From assembly GCA_003576695.1 (NCBI GenBank), contig QOZQ01000006.1, positions 248,001 through 312,000 of the forward strand: a DNA stretch of 64,000 bases. Reading direction: 5' to 3'. The DNA is from Taklimakanibacter lacteus. Its GTDB lineage: Bacteria > Pseudomonadota > Alphaproteobacteria > Rhizobiales > Aestuariivirgaceae. The notes beneath the pieces are model-generated. The model did not search any database. It was given only the letters and a program-made list of their open reading frames with translations, and was not told the DNA's origin. This document shows, piece by piece, positions 44,094 to 54,564 of the stretch. The stretch's first letter is position 1, and every line of letters begins with the position of its first letter. A program made the position numbers and the translations under genes.

Positions 44094-45955
44094 GCGCTTT
44101 CCCTGCTTTCGCGCCGGCGCACATGACCCAGTATGGCGGTCAGCGCCGCCGGGGTCATGCCGTCGATGCGCGCCGCCTGACCGAGCGAGGATGGCCTGAT
44201 CCGCGCCAGCTTCTGGCGCAGCTCCGCCGACAGCGACGGGATGGCCGCGTAGTCCACCGTGGCCGGCAGCGTCAGGCTCTCGTCGCGGCGCAGCGCCACG
44301 ATGTCGGCCTCCTGGCGGGCCATGTAGCCCGAATAGAGCGCATCGGCTTCCAGCGCTTCGCGGGCATAGCGCGGCAGCCGCGCGAAATCCGGCCACAGGC
44401 CGGCGACGCGCTCGAAGCCGACATCGGGTGTCGCGATGAGGTCGAGGGCGCTGCGCCTTTTGCCATCCTGATTGACCTTGAGCCCGGCCTTGGCCGCCTC
44501 GGCCGAGGTGAGCGAGAGGGTGCGTGCCATGGCGCGGGCCTGGCCCAGCAGCTCCTGGCGGCCGGCGAAGACACGGGCACGCTCAGCCCCGACGAGGCCG
44601 AGCGCCAGGCCCTTGGGCGTCAGGCGCTCATCGGCATTGTCGGCCCTGAGGCTCAGGCGGTATTCGGCGCGGGAGGTGAACATGCGATAGGGCTCGGACA
44701 CGCCCTTGGTCACGAGGTCGTCGATCATCACACCGAGATAGGCTTCCGCCCGGTCGAAAATGACAGGCGGCTGGCCGGCAACCCGGCGCGCCGCATTGAG
44801 GCCGGCGACGAGGCCCTGGGCGGCGGCTTCCTCATAGCCGGTCGTGCCGTTGATCTGACCGGCAAGATAGAGGCCGGGCAGGGCCTTCGCTTCGAGCGCC
44901 GAGGAAAGCTCGCGCGGATCGACATGGTCATACTCGATGGCATAGCCGGGCCTCAGCACCTGGACGGTCTCGAGCCCCGGTATGGTCTTGAGGAATGCCA
45001 GCTGCACCTCTTCCGGCAGCGAGGTCGAGATCCCGTTCGGATAGACCGTGTCGTCGTCGAGCCCTTCCGGCTCGAGGAAGATCTGATGCGCCGAGCGGTC
45101 CTTGAAGCGGTTGATCTTGTCTTCGATCGAGGGGCAGTAGCGCGGGCCGATGCTTTCGATCTGTCCCGAATACATGGGGCTCAGATGGATGTTGTCGGCA
45201 ATGATCCGGTGCGTCGCTTCGGTCGTCTGGGTGATATGGCAGGAGACCTGGGGCGTGGTGATCGATTTCGTCAGGATCGAGAACGGGACGGGATCCTCAT
45301 CGCCCTTCTGTTCCTCGAGCCTTGCCCAGTCGATGCTCGAGCCCCTGAGGCGGGCGGGCGTGCCGGTCTTGAGCCGGCCGAGTCTGAGGCCCGCGTCCCG
45401 CATCTGCTGCGACAGGCCGAGTGCCGGCGGCTCGCCGACCCGTCCGGCCGGGATCTTCTTGGGCCCAAGGTGGATGAGCCCGTTGAGGAAGGTGCCAGTG
45501 GTCAGCACCACGGCCCCGGCGCCGATGCGGCGGCCGTCCTCGCTCACAATGCCGCGCACCTGGCCATTGTCGATGATGAGGGCGGATACGCCGGCCTCGA
45601 TCACCGCAAGGTTCGTCTGTACACGGATCGTTTCCTGCATGGCCTGCCGATAGAGCTTGCGGTCGGCCTGGGCGCGCGGCCCGCGGACGGCCGGGCCCTT
45701 GGAGCGGTTGAGCAGGCGGAACTGGATTCCGGCCTGGTCGGCGACACGCCCCATCACGCCGTCAAGCGCATCGATCTCGCGCACCAGATGGCCCTTGCCG
45801 AGACCGCCAATGGCTGGATTGCACGACATCTCGCCGATCGTCGCGAAACGATGGGTCACCAGGGCGGTGCGGGCGCCGAGGCGCGCCGCCGCGGCCGCGG
45901 CTTCGCAGCCGGCGTGACCGCCCCCGACAATGATGACATCGAAATCGCACGTCAT
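44090..45955 (-). CDS. mnmG: tRNA uridine 5-carboxymethylaminomethyl modification enzyme MnmG
   Basis: FAD enzyme that, with MnmE, modifies wobble uridine 34 of some tRNAs. The 621 residues start at ATG 45955 (GGGAG six bases upstream) with the FAD motif GGGHAG at 11-16; [11 protein letters not shown]-like [23 protein letters not shown], the cysteine-bearing middle and [22 protein letters not shown] are family marks. Length is normal. It precedes rsmG with a 4-base overlap and follows mnmE with a parS-like site between. Confidence 0.95.
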   Translation of the reverse strand: MTCDFDVIIVGGGHAGCEAAAAAARLGARTALVTHRFATIGEMSCNPAIGGLGKGHLVREIDALDGVMGRVADQAGIQFRLLNRSKGPAVRGPRAQADRKLYRQAMQETIRVQTNLAVIEAGVSALIIDNGQVRGIVSEDGRRIGAGAVVLTTGTFLNGLIHLGPKKIPAGRVGEPPALGLSQQMRDAGLRLGRLKTGTPARLRGSSIDWARLEEQKGDEDPVPFSILTKSITTPQVSCHITQTTEATHRIIADNIHLSPMYSGQIESIGPRYCPSIEDKINRFKDRSAHQIFLEPEGLDDDTVYPNGISTSLPEEVQLAFLKTIPGLETVQVLRPGYAIEYDHVDPRELSSALEAKALPGLYLAGQINGTTGYEEAAAQGLVAGLNAARRVAGQPPVIFDRAEAYLGVMIDDLVTKGVSEPYRMFTSRAEYRLSLRADNADERLTPKGLALGLVGAERARVFAGRQELLGQARAMARTLSLTSAEAAKAGLKVNQDGKRRSALDLIATPDVGFERVAGLWPDFARLPRYAREALEADALYSGYMARQEADIVALRRDESLTLPATVDYAAIPSLSAELRQKLARIRPSSLGQAARIDGMTPAALTAILGHVRRRESRESA

Positions 45956-46047
45956 GCGCGCTCCCATACTTAATCCGTTGACGGACGTCAAAGCGCCTGC
46001 ATCTGGGAAGGCGCATCGATTCGCGAAAGTGTTAACGCGTCTTCACC

Positions 46048-46063
46048 AGTTTCACGTGAAACA
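46048..46063. promoter_or_regulatory. parS-like ParB binding site between mnmE and mnmG
   Basis: AGTTTCACGTGAAACA matches the parS consensus at 15 of 16 positions and contains the perfect 14-base palindrome GTTTCACGTGAAAC (46049-46062). It lies in the intergenic gap about 7 kb from the putative oriC. Confidence 0.88.
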
Positions 46064-46072
46064 GGGGTGAAT

Positions 46073-47395
46073 CTACTTTCCGATGCAGAACTCACGAAAG
46101 ATCGAGTCGAGAACATCTTCGATATCGATCCGTCCGGTAAGACGGCCCATATCACAAGCGGCCGCCCGCAAAGCCTCTGCCATCAGCTCCAGCTCATCGG
46201 TTGAATGTGTGGTGGCGCGCAGCAGATTTTCAACGCAGGATGTGGCGACCTGCTTGTGACGGGTCCGAATCAAAGTGGCCGATTCCGTTTGCGCCGCAAG
46301 CTGCAGAACCGGCTCTTCCAGCGCTGCAAAGAATTCGGCCATACCCGCGCCCGTCTTGGCGGAGATCCGGTACGCCGCGCCGGTGCTGCCGGTTCCGTCC
46401 CCGAGATCGCTCTTGTTCTCGATCCATAACGTCTCCGAATCGAGATCATGGGGAGGACCTTGCGGGCTTTCCGGCGCACTGACCCAGACGACGATGTCCG
46501 CGCCCGCAAGCTCGCGCCCGGTACGCGCCATGCCGATGCGCTCGATCTCGTCCTCGCTCGCGCTGCGCAAGCCGGCCGTGTCGGTGAGGATGACCGGCAC
46601 GCCCGAAAACTCCATCGCCACCTCGATCACGTCCCGTGTCGTACCCGGTATGGCCGAGACGATGGCGGCGTCGCGCCGGGCGAGCACATTGAGGAGGCTC
46701 GATTTGCCGACATTGGGCGGCCCGGCCAGCACGATCTTGAGCCCCTCCCGGATGGCCGAGGCGCGGTCGGCTTCGGCCAGCGCACGGCGCATCCTGCGGG
46801 TCAGGTCATCGAGCCTCTCCCGGACATCCTCGACCGTCTGCCGGGCGACATCCGCTTCATCGGCGAAATCGACGGCGGCTTCCACCCGGCCCAATATGCC
46901 GATGAGATCGCGCCGCCAGCCCTCGATCACCTGCGAGGCGCCCCCCAGCGCATGATGGAGGGCGAGCTTGCGCTGCCGCTCGGTCCTGGCTTGGATGAGA
47001 TCGCCGATCCCTTCCGCCGCCACCAGATCGATGCGCTCATGCCGGAAGGCCCGCCTGGTAAACTCGCCGGGCTCCGCCGGCCGCAGGCCGGCCATACCAC
47101 CCAGCGCCGCGAGGACCGCGCGGATGACCGCGAGGCTGCCATGGACATGGAGCTCCGCCACATCCTCGCCTGTGAAACTTTTAGGCTCCGGAAACAGCAG
47201 CAGAATGCCGTCATCCAGCACGTCCTGCGAAAGGGGATCGCGGAAGATCCGCCGGGCCGCGAAGCGGGGCTCGGGTAGGGCGCCGGACAGCTTCCGGGCT
47301 GCCGCAAAGGCCTCTGGCCCACTGACACGGATGACCGCGATACCCGCCATTCCGGCCCCGGAAGAAAGCGCGAATATGGTACTACTTTCACTCAT
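46073..47395 (-). CDS. mnmE: tRNA modification GTPase MnmE
   Basis: GTPase partner of MnmG in wobble-uridine modification. The 440 residues have an N-terminal folate-binding domain (TIFALSSGAGMAGIAVIRVSG), a helical domain, an inserted G domain with GPPNVGKSS, GTTRD, DTAGLR and NKSD, and the essential C-terminal CIGK. ATG 47395 was chosen over an in-frame 47494 start on this basis. First gene of the mnmE-mnmG-rsmG-parAB run. Confidence 0.95.
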   Translation of the reverse strand: MSESSTIFALSSGAGMAGIAVIRVSGPEAFAAARKLSGALPEPRFAARRIFRDPLSQDVLDDGILLLFPEPKSFTGEDVAELHVHGSLAVIRAVLAALGGMAGLRPAEPGEFTRRAFRHERIDLVAAEGIGDLIQARTERQRKLALHHALGGASQVIEGWRRDLIGILGRVEAAVDFADEADVARQTVEDVRERLDDLTRRMRRALAEADRASAIREGLKIVLAGPPNVGKSSLLNVLARRDAAIVSAIPGTTRDVIEVAMEFSGVPVILTDTAGLRSASEDEIERIGMARTGRELAGADIVVWVSAPESPQGPPHDLDSETLWIENKSDLGDGTGSTGAAYRISAKTGAGMAEFFAALEEPVLQLAAQTESATLIRTRHKQVATSCVENLLRATTHSTDELELMAEALRAAACDMGRLTGRIDIEDVLDSIFREFCIGK

Positions 47396-47474
47396 TTCGG
47401 ATTCGAATCGATACCTTTTGACCGGCCTGGCTTGAGACATTTGCCTTGCTCGCCTGGCAGCGTAGCATGGGCTG

Positions 47475-49514
47475 ATGACCGCATTATCCGCCAATCTGCT
47501 CCGCCACGAAACCAGCCCCTATCTGCTCCAGCACAAGGACAATCCGGTGCATTGGATGGCCTGGGGCGAGGCGGCTTTCGCCAGGGCCAGGACCGAGGAC
47601 AAGCCCATCCTCCTCTCGGTCGGCTATGCCGCCTGCCACTGGTGCCACGTCATGGCGCATGAGAGCTTCGAGGACGACGACACCGCCCGTCTCATGAACG
47701 AGCATTTCGTCGCGATCAAGGTCGACCGCGAGGAGCGTCCCGATGTCGACCGCCTCTATATGCAGGCGCTGCATTCCCTGGGTGAGCAGGGCGGCTGGCC
47801 GCTCACCATGTTCCTCACGCCCGACGGCCACCCTTTCTGGGGCGGCACCTATTTTCCGAAGGAGCAGCTCTATGGCCGGCCGAGCTTCCGCTATGTGCTG
47901 CGCGAGCTCAGCCGCATCTGGCAGCACGAGCGCGACAAGGTCGCGACCAATGCGCGGGCCATCTTCTCAGCCCTCAGCCGCGAACCGGAAACGGCGGACC
48001 GCCAGGCGGCATTGTCTCTCGATCTCGTCCAGGAAGCCGCCCGCGCTTTTCTCGGCGCCGTCGATCTCGATCACGGCGGCCTCAAGGGTGCCCCGAAATT
48101 TCCGCAAGTTCCCGTCTTCGCCTTTCTGTGGACCATGGCCGAACGCACAGGCGATGAGCGCCTGGCCCAGGCCGTCACCACGACACTCACCCATATTTCC
48201 CAGGGCGGCATCTATGACCATCTGGGCGGCGGCTTCGCGCGCTATTCCGTCGATGCGGTCTGGCTCGTCCCCCATTTCGAGAAGATGCTCTATGACAATG
48301 CCCAGCTCGTCTCGCTTCTTGCCCGTGCCGCCGCGCGCACCGGCAATCCTTTGTTCCGTATCCGAATCGAGGAAACAATCGCCTTCGTCCGGCGCGAGAT
48401 GCTTACCTCCTCAGGTGCCTTCGCCGCGAGCTACGACGCCGATTCCGAAGGCGAGGAGGGCAAATACTATGTCTGGACCAGGGAAGAAATCGATGCCGCC
48501 CTTCCGGCGCATGAAGCGGATCTTTTTCGCCAGGTCTATGATGTTTCACAGGCCGGCAACTGGGAAGGCCACACCATCCTCAATCGGCTGAGGATGCTCG
48601 ACCTTCTCGACGACGAAACCGAGCGCCGTCTCGCCGCTTCCCGCCAGATCCTGTTCGCCCGCCGCGCGATGCGAATCCCGCCCGGTTATGACGACAAGGT
48701 GCTCGCCGACTGGAATGGCCTGATGATCTCAGGCCTGGCCGAGGCAGCACTTCTCCTGGCCCGTGAGGATTGGGCGCAAGCCGCCCGCACCGCCTTCACC
48801 GCCGTCCTCGCCACGCATTGGAAAAACAGGCGCCTGCACCACTCCTGGCGCGACGATCGGCTGCGCTACGATGCGACTGCCGAAGGCTATGCCCATCTCA
48901 TCACTGCCGCCCTGGCGCTCGCCGCGATAACGCCGAACGGCGATCATCTCGCCTCGGCCGAAATGCTGGCAGAGGCCATGACCGCCCATCTCTGGGACGA
49001 CAGCAAGGGCGCTTTCGATTTTTCCACCAAAGAGGCCGGCCTCATCATCCGTCATGCGCAAGGCCATGATGATGCGACACCCAATGCCAATGCCGTCATG
49101 CTGCGCAATCTGGCGGCGCTTCATCACCTGACCGGCAAGACTGAGTATCTGCGCAAGGCTGAGGCCATTCAGCGCGGTTTCGCCGTCCAGGCGGCCGGCA
49201 ATCCCTTCGGCTATGCCACGCTGCTCGATGCCTTCACGACGCTCGCCGATCCGATCCAGATCGTCATGAGCGGCACCCAGGCCGATCCGTTTTCGGATCC
49301 GCGCTTCCGCCGCCTCATCGCAGCCCTGGGCGCCAGGGCCATCATTCTGTGGGTCACTGATCCCCAAGCCCTGCCGAGCGATCATCCGGCCCGGCAGAAA
49401 TCCGCCGGCCCCGGCGCACGGATCTATCTCTGCCGCGGCCAGGTCTGCGCGGCACCGGCCGAGACAATTGCAGAGGTCGAGGAAGCCTTGCGGCTCCTCG
49501 GCTTAAGTCGGTAA
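47475..49514 (+). CDS. Thioredoxin-domain protein of the YyaL/DUF255 family
   Basis: A 679-residue two-domain protein. The N-terminal thioredoxin-like domain (about 5-165) has [21 protein letters not shown] and the redox-like motif CHWCH followed by [34 protein letters not shown]. The rest is an alpha/alpha barrel related to N-acylglucosamine epimerases and cellobiose epimerases, with [35 protein letters not shown]. The family is widely conserved but its reaction is not established to my knowledge. It is divergent from mnmE. Confidence 0.9.
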   Translation: MTALSANLLRHETSPYLLQHKDNPVHWMAWGEAAFARARTEDKPILLSVGYAACHWCHVMAHESFEDDDTARLMNEHFVAIKVDREERPDVDRLYMQALHSLGEQGGWPLTMFLTPDGHPFWGGTYFPKEQLYGRPSFRYVLRELSRIWQHERDKVATNARAIFSALSREPETADRQAALSLDLVQEAARAFLGAVDLDHGGLKGAPKFPQVPVFAFLWTMAERTGDERLAQAVTTTLTHISQGGIYDHLGGGFARYSVDAVWLVPHFEKMLYDNAQLVSLLARAAARTGNPLFRIRIEETIAFVRREMLTSSGAFAASYDADSEGEEGKYYVWTREEIDAALPAHEADLFRQVYDVSQAGNWEGHTILNRLRMLDLLDDETERRLAASRQILFARRAMRIPPGYDDKVLADWNGLMISGLAEAALLLAREDWAQAARTAFTAVLATHWKNRRLHHSWRDDRLRYDATAEGYAHLITAALALAAITPNGDHLASAEMLAEAMTAHLWDDSKGAFDFSTKEAGLIIRHAQGHDDATPNANAVMLRNLAALHHLTGKTEYLRKAEAIQRGFAVQAAGNPFGYATLLDAFTTLADPIQIVMSGTQADPFSDPRFRRLIAALGARAIILWVTDPQALPSDHPARQKSAGPGARIYLCRGQVCAAPAETIAEVEEALRLLGLSR

Positions 49515-49531
49515 TTTCGCATTCTCAAACA

Positions 49532-49700
49532 CTTCCCCCTCTCCCGTTGCGAAGCAATGGGAGAGGGTGCCCGACAGGGCGGGTGAGGGCTCTACCCTCA
49601 CTCCGATACTCGCAAAATAATCAGAAACTCTTGGTGTCGAGAAAGAGCCCTCATCCGGCGCTACGCGCCACCTCCCATGCTGCGCACGGGAGAAGGGAAG
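49532..49700. repeat. Inverted pair of palindromic repeats before the rho 3' end
   Basis: Copy one (49532-49593) has CTCTCCCGTTGC ... GGGAGAGGG and ends GGTGAGGGCTCT; copy two (49645-49700) begins AGAGCCCTCATCCGG and ends GGGAGAAGGG. They face each other between two convergent genes and could form a large stem. Confidence 0.75.
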
Positions 49701-49707
49701 GCCCACC

Positions 49708-50991
49708 TCAGGCATTCATTGAATCGAAGAAATCGCCGTTGGTCTTGGTCTGCCGCAATTTGTCGAGCAGGAACTCGATCGCATCGACCGTGCCCATCGG
49801 GTTGAGGATGCGCCGCAGGACATAGGTCTTCTTGAGCAGGTCCGGCTTGACCAGCAGCTCTTCCTTGCGCGTGCCCGAGCGCAATATGTCGATCGACGGG
49901 AAGACGCGCTTGTCCGCCACCTTGCGGTCGAGGATGATTTCCGAATTGCCGGTGCCCTTGAACTCTTCGAAGATCACTTCGTCCATGCGGCTGCCGGTGT
50001 CGATGAGCGCCGTCGCGATGATGGTCAGCGAGCCGCCTTCCTCGATATTGCGCGCCGCACCGAAGAAACGCTTCGGCCGCTGCAGCGCATTGGCATCGAC
50101 ACCGCCCGTCAGCACCTTGCCCGAGGATGGCACCACCGTGTTATAGGCGCGTCCGAGGCGCGTGATCGAATCGAGCAGGATCACCACGTCGCGGCCATGT
50201 TCGACGAGCCGCTTCGCCTTCTCGATCACCATCTCGGCGACCTGCACATGCCGCGTCGCCGGTTCATCGAAGGTCGAGGAGATCACCTCGCCCTTCACCG
50301 AGCGCTGCATGTCGGTCACCTCTTCCGGACGCTCGTCGATCAGCAGCACGATCAGATAGCATTCGGGGTGATTGGAGGTGATCGACTGGGCGATATTCTG
50401 TAGGAGCACCGTCTTGCCGGTACGCGGCGGCGCCACGATCAGGCCGCGCTGGCCTTTGCCGATCGGCGTCACGATATCGATGACCCGTGCCGAGAAATCC
50501 TTCTTGGTCGGATCCTGGATCTCCATCTCCAGCCGCTCATCGGGATAGAGCGGGGTGAGGTTGTCGAAATGGACCTTGTGCCGGGTCTTGTCCGGATCTT
50601 CGAAATTGATCGTATTGACCTTGAGCAGGGCGAAATAACGCTCGCCGTCCTTCGGGCTGCGGATCTGGCCTTCGACCGTGTCGCCGGTGCGCAAGGTGAA
50701 GCGTCGGATCTGGCTCGGGCTGACATAGATGTCGTCGGGGCCTGCCAGGTAATTCGCATCCGGCGAGCGCAGGAAGCCGAAGCCGTCCTGCAGCACCTCG
50801 ACCACGCCTTCGCCGATGATCTCGACCTCACGCGCCGCCAGGCTCTTGAGAATGGCGAACATCAGCTCCTGCTTGCGCAATGCGCTGGCATTCTCCACCT
50901 GGAGTTCCTCGGCAATGACCAGGAGCTCGGCCGGGGTTTTCTCCTTGAGGGAGTGTAATTTGATCTCTTTGAGTTCTGAAATGCTTGTCAT
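49708..50991 (-). CDS. rho: Transcription termination factor Rho
   Basis: Hexameric RNA helicase that ends transcripts. The 427 residues hold the N-terminal Rho domain ([20 protein letters not shown]), the OB-fold RNA-binding region ([30 protein letters not shown]) and the ATPase core with [20 protein letters not shown] and [17 protein letters not shown]. Start ATG 50991 is preceded by an AAGAACCCCC leader; an in-frame codon at 51060 gives a non-conserved extension. A 319-base gap with hairpins separates it from hemJ upstream, leaving room for a regulated leader. Confidence 0.96.
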   Translation of the reverse strand: MTSISELKEIKLHSLKEKTPAELLVIAEELQVENASALRKQELMFAILKSLAAREVEIIGEGVVEVLQDGFGFLRSPDANYLAGPDDIYVSPSQIRRFTLRTGDTVEGQIRSPKDGERYFALLKVNTINFEDPDKTRHKVHFDNLTPLYPDERLEMEIQDPTKKDFSARVIDIVTPIGKGQRGLIVAPPRTGKTVLLQNIAQSITSNHPECYLIVLLIDERPEEVTDMQRSVKGEVISSTFDEPATRHVQVAEMVIEKAKRLVEHGRDVVILLDSITRLGRAYNTVVPSSGKVLTGGVDANALQRPKRFFGAARNIEEGGSLTIIATALIDTGSRMDEVIFEEFKGTGNSEIILDRKVADKRVFPSIDILRSGTRKEELLVKPDLLKKTYVLRRILNPMGTVDAIEFLLDKLRQTKTNGDFFDSMNA

Positions 50992-51200
50992 GGGGGTTCT
51001 TGGGAAACGCCGCAGAGGCGGCGCGTATTCCACGTAACTGTTGAAATGCCGGGCTTCCAAAACAACGGCCCGACGGGTGAGGGAGGGAGCTGATTCTGAT
51101 GAAGAATCCTGCCGGTCCTTTGAGGTGGGAACCTTGAACCGGTCACTGCTTCACGAGAGCTTTAACAAAATCCTCGTGCGTTGGAAACTGTTAATTTCTG

Positions 51201-51248
51201 GCGCGTGATCAGGAAAAGTGGCTCCCGGTTTTCCGTCCGATCACGCGC
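51201..51248. repeat. Hairpin repeat, family B variant, in the rho leader region
   Basis: Outer arms GCGCGTGATC (51201-51210) and GATCACGCGC (51239-51248), inner arms GGAAAA (51212-51217) and TTTTCC (51229-51234). Same architecture as the repeats at 5637-5677 and 29347-29396. Confidence 0.7.
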
Positions 51249-51263
51249 CCAATCTTGGATTAC

Positions 51264-51311
51264 GATCACGTTAATCACTTCAGACCGATACGGTCTGAAG
51301 TGATCGTGATC
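51264..51311 (-). terminator. Long hairpin immediately downstream of hemJ
   Basis: Perfect 13-base stem ATCACTTCAGACC (51274-51286) / GGTCTGAAGTGAT (51292-51304) around GATAC, extended by GATCACG (51264-51270) and CGTGATC (51305-51311). It overlaps the hemJ stop codon by one base and probably ends the hemE-hemJ transcript, although no T-run follows. Confidence 0.6.
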
Positions 51312-51739
51312 TATGGTTTGACCACGGCCATGATCACGATCACGATCAGCAGCACGGTCGGGATCTCGTTGATCATCCGGAAGAAGCGCTCATCACGCGG
51401 CCGTTCATCTTCGCCAAAGGCCTTCACGAACTTCGCCAGCCACTGGTGAAATCCGGTCATGGCCACTACCGCAATCAGCTTGACCACCAGCCACAGGCTG
51501 ATATTGGCATAGGCATCGGTGACCCAGATCAGCGCCAGACCGAGCAGCCAGCTCATGCCCATCGCCGGATACATGATCGCCCTGAGCAACCGGCGCTCCA
51601 TGACCTTGAACATCTCGGAGGTCTCGCCGCCGATCGCCGTGCGCCGGTGGTAAACCATGAGCCGCGGCAGGTAGAAAAGCCCCGCCATCCAGGCCACGAC
51701 CGCAATGATATGGAAGGCCTTGAGCCAGAGATAAGCCAT
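51311..51739 (-). CDS. hemJ: Protoporphyrinogen IX oxidase HemJ
   Basis: Membrane enzyme for the penultimate step of heme synthesis. The 142 residues form about four helices, with AFHIIAVVAWMAGLFYLPRLMVYH carrying the conserved histidine and MERRLLRAIMYPAMGMSWLLGL following. It starts 9 bases after hemE on the same strand, which fits a heme pair. Confidence 0.92.
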   Translation of the reverse strand: MAYLWLKAFHIIAVVAWMAGLFYLPRLMVYHRRTAIGGETSEMFKVMERRLLRAIMYPAMGMSWLLGLALIWVTDAYANISLWLVVKLIAVVAMTGFHQWLAKFVKAFGEDERPRDERFFRMINEIPTVLLIVIVIMAVVKP

Positions 51740-51747
51740 AACCGGGT

Positions 51748-52782
51748 CTACCCGTCCAACCTGCGCACAGCTTTGACGACAGAATCGACATGAGCCGGCG
51801 ATGTCCCGGGCCGCATGCCATGGCCGAGATTGAATATATGGTGCTGCTTCGGCAGAATTCCAGCCACCTGCCTGACCCCTGCCTCCAGCGCTCCGCCCCC
51901 TTGTTCCACCACCAAGGGATCGAGATTGCCCTGGACGACATGCCGCCCCGCCAGATGATCCCGTGCCCAGTCCAGCGGCATCGACGTCTCGACGCTCAAA
52001 CCCTCGGCCTTCGTCATCTCACCGATCATCCGGTGCCCGGCACCGGCGCCGCGCGCAAAAACGATCGCCGGCACACCCGGCCTCTCCTTCCGAAGCCGGC
52101 TAAGAATTGCCGCTATTGGCTTCCCCACCAGATCCTGCTGGGCATAGCCCGGCAGGTCGCCCGCCCAGGAATCGAATATCTGCACCACCTCGGCGCCGGC
52201 ATCGACCTGCCGGACCAGATAGGCCACTGACGCATCGACCAGCCGCTGCATCAGCTCAGCGAACCATTGCGGACCAGCCAGGGCCACGGCACGCGCCGCT
52301 TCCCGTCCGCCTTCGCCGCCGCCACCGATCATATAGCTCGCCACCGTCCATGGCGCCCCGCAGAACCCGATCAACGCGATGTCCTTGGACAAGCTCGCCT
52401 TCACTTGTGACACGGTCTCGCAGACCAGCTGCACTTCCTCCGCCTCATCGACCGGCCGCAATGCCGCCACACCTTCAGGCCCTGAAACCTTCTCGACCAC
52501 TGGCCCTTCGCCATCCGCAAAGCTCAGTCCCAGCCCCATGGCCTGCGGAACGACCAGGATATCGGCGAATATGATCGCCGCATCGAGATCGAAGCGCCGC
52601 AAAGGCTGAAGCGTCACTTCCTTCGCGAGCTCAGGCGTATAGCAGAGTTTGAGGAACGAACCGGCCTTGGCTCTGACTTCACGATACTCGGGAAGATAAC
52701 GACCGGCCTGACGCATGAACCATAGTGGGCGTCTTCCCGGCATCTTGCCTTTCAGGACGTCCAGTAGTGCCGAACTCGCCAT
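51748..52782 (-). CDS. hemE: Uroporphyrinogen decarboxylase
   Basis: Converts uroporphyrinogen III to coproporphyrinogen III in the cytosol. The 344 residues contain PLWFMRQAGRYLPEYR, the FADILVVPQAMGLGLSF region with the catalytic aspartate, GFCGAPWTVASYMI and the closing FNLGHGMRPGTSPAHV. It is divergent from the PPSR gene; the gap between them is the probable chromosome origin, as in Caulobacter. Confidence 0.95.
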   Translation of the reverse strand: MASSALLDVLKGKMPGRRPLWFMRQAGRYLPEYREVRAKAGSFLKLCYTPELAKEVTLQPLRRFDLDAAIIFADILVVPQAMGLGLSFADGEGPVVEKVSGPEGVAALRPVDEAEEVQLVCETVSQVKASLSKDIALIGFCGAPWTVASYMIGGGGEGGREAARAVALAGPQWFAELMQRLVDASVAYLVRQVDAGAEVVQIFDSWAGDLPGYAQQDLVGKPIAAILSRLRKERPGVPAIVFARGAGAGHRMIGEMTKAEGLSVETSMPLDWARDHLAGRHVVQGNLDPLVVEQGGGALEAGVRQVAGILPKQHHIFNLGHGMRPGTSPAHVDSVVKAVRRLDG

Positions 52783-53143
52783 GACTCAAACCAATATAAG
52801 AGAAGAGAAAGGATTCTGATTAAGATGCTGGCGCACCGGAGTCATGAATAGCGATCTTCTCCGGCCTTTGCCAACCGGGCCCAGTTGTCACACATTTCCC
52901 GGACAAACGGCGAGCCCCGACAGATCAGGAATATGATCTTGATTCCAATGCTTTAGAGCAAGTCCGTTCAGGAATTTCCACAAGCCTTGCAGTCATCGTA
53001 AACAGCATCGGGTTATGCACAGAACCGACGCACCGCAATTCTGAGGCGCGAAATTGTGGATTACGCACTGAAGTAAATGATAGAAGCTTTCCAAGTCCTT
53101 AACAGGCACCGACTTATCCACAATCGAGTAACTGGTCCTCCCC
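52783..53143. other. oriC: Probable chromosomal replication origin (oriC)
   Basis: This 361-base AT-richer gap lies between hemE and the PPSR gene, the position of the Caulobacter origin. It holds a perfect DnaA box TTATCCACA (53114-53122), TTATGCACA (53013-53021), and near matches ATTTCCACA (52974-52982) and TGTGGATTA (53055-53063, reverse). Three GANTC methylation sites occur at 52812, 52839 and 52941. ParAB and parS sites are 7-11 kb away. The function is inferred from these features. Confidence 0.8.
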
Positions 53144-53980
53144 GTGTCAGCGCCCAGATTTTTCCACATGCATCTGATCTCGGACGCCACGGGTGAGACG
53201 CTCAATACCGTGGCTCGCGCCGCCATGGCCTATTATGCCGATTACCAGCCGGTGGAACACATCTATGCCCTGGTCCGCACACCCAAGCAGCTCGCCCGCG
53301 CTCTGATCGAGATCGAGAACCAGCCCGGCGTGGTCCTCTTCACGCTCATCGACACCGATCTGAGGTCGCAGCTCGAAAAGAGATGTGCCGAGCTTGCCAT
53401 TCCGTGCATTTCCATCCTCGATCCGGTCATCGCCAGTCTCGCGCAATATCTCAACGCCCAGTCGCGGCCGCAGCTCGCCGGCCAGCATGCGCTCAATGCC
53501 GAGTATTTCCGCCGCATCGATGCGCTCAACTTCACCATGATCCATGATGATGGTCAGCACACGAACGATCTCGACCAGGCCGATGTCATCCTCACCGGCA
53601 TCAGCCGCTCTTCGAAGACTCCGACCAGCATCTATCTGGCCAATCGCGGCATCAAGACCGCCAATATTCCGATCGTACCGAATATTCCGGCGCCGAAAGA
53701 GCTCGAGACGGTGACCCGTCCGCTGATCGTCGGCCTCATTGCCAGCGCCGAGCGCATCGCCCAGATCCGCAAGCATCGGCTTCTCGCCATGAACGAGCAC
53801 GGCGAGACCGACTATGTCGACCAGGATGCCATCGCGGCCGAGCTGTCGCATATGCGCAAGCTCTGCACCCGCCACAACTGGCCGATCATCGACGTCACCC
53901 GGCGCTCGATCGAGGAAACGGCTGCCGCGGTGATCAACCTGATGCGCGAGCGCAATGAGACGAAGGGTTCCGAGACATGA
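53144..53980 (+). CDS. PPSR family pyruvate,phosphate dikinase regulator / kinase
   Basis: Bifunctional ADP-dependent kinase and Pi-dependent phosphorylase controlling pyruvate,phosphate dikinase or PEP synthase (formerly DUF299). The 278 residues have FHMHLISDATGETLN, the P-loop-like GISRSSKTPTSIYLAN and IVPNIPAPKEL. Start is GTG 53144, without a clear ribosome-binding site; ATG 53168 is possible. First gene of an overlapping run with maf, aroE and coaE. Confidence 0.93.
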   Translation: MSAPRFFHMHLISDATGETLNTVARAAMAYYADYQPVEHIYALVRTPKQLARALIEIENQPGVVLFTLIDTDLRSQLEKRCAELAIPCISILDPVIASLAQYLNAQSRPQLAGQHALNAEYFRRIDALNFTMIHDDGQHTNDLDQADVILTGISRSSKTPTSIYLANRGIKTANIPIVPNIPAPKELETVTRPLIVGLIASAERIAQIRKHRLLAMNEHGETDYVDQDAIAAELSHMRKLCTRHNWPIIDVTRRSIEETAAAVINLMRERNETKGSET

Positions 53981-54564
53981 GACTGGTCCTTGCCTCGACC
54001 AGCTCCATCCGCCGCGAGCTCCTCACCCGTTCAGGCCTTGTCTTCGAAGCGGTCCGGCCGGATGTCGATGAGGATGAGCTGAAGCGCGGTGCGAAAGGCC
54101 TGTCTCCCGGCGACCTCGCGCTCGCCTTGGCGGCAGCAAAGGCCGTTTCGGTAACGAATCGAATGCCGGGCACCCTGGTGATTGGCGCCGACCAGGTCCT
54201 CAATCTCGCCGGCCGGACCTTCGACAAGCCGGCCTCTCCGGCAGCGGCGCGCGATCAGCTGAGCCAATTGCGCGGCCGAAGCCATGTCCTCGAGACCGCT
54301 TTGTGCTGCGCGGCCGACGGCAAGGTCGTCTGGCAGCATCTGGGCCAGGCGACACTGGTGATGCGTTTATTCTCCGATGCATTCCTTGACGATTATATGG
54401 CACGGACGGGCAGCGATGTGACCACCTCGGTCGGCGGCTATAAGCTCGAAGGCCTCGGCATCCAGCTCTTCGAGAGTATTGCCGGAGACTACTTCACCAT
54501 ACTGGGCCTTCCGCTGCTTCCCTTGCTCGATTACCTGAGGCGCAAGGGCGCCATCGCCGCATGA
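53977..54564 (+). CDS. maf: Maf family nucleotide pyrophosphatase
   Basis: Hydrolyses non-canonical or excess nucleoside triphosphates in the cytosol. The 195 residues begin RLVLASTSSIRRELL, carry VIGADQVLNLAGRTFDKPASPAAARDQLSQLRGRSHVLETALC, and end with the VGGYKLEGLGIQLFESIAGDYFTILGLPLLPLLDYLR motif. ATG overlaps the PPSR stop by 4 bases and its end overlaps aroE by 4 bases, so translation is coupled. Confidence 0.92.
   Translation: MRLVLASTSSIRRELLTRSGLVFEAVRPDVDEDELKRGAKGLSPGDLALALAAAKAVSVTNRMPGTLVIGADQVLNLAGRTFDKPASPAAARDQLSQLRGRSHVLETALCCAADGKVVWQHLGQATLVMRLFSDAFLDDYMARTGSDVTTSVGGYKLEGLGIQLFESIAGDYFTILGLPLLPLLDYLRRKGAIAA

Noticed and set aside
44051-45973. 640-residue open frame on the plus strand opposite mnmG.
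   Set aside because: It is an antisense shadow of a well-supported gene in GC-rich DNA, with no known domain.
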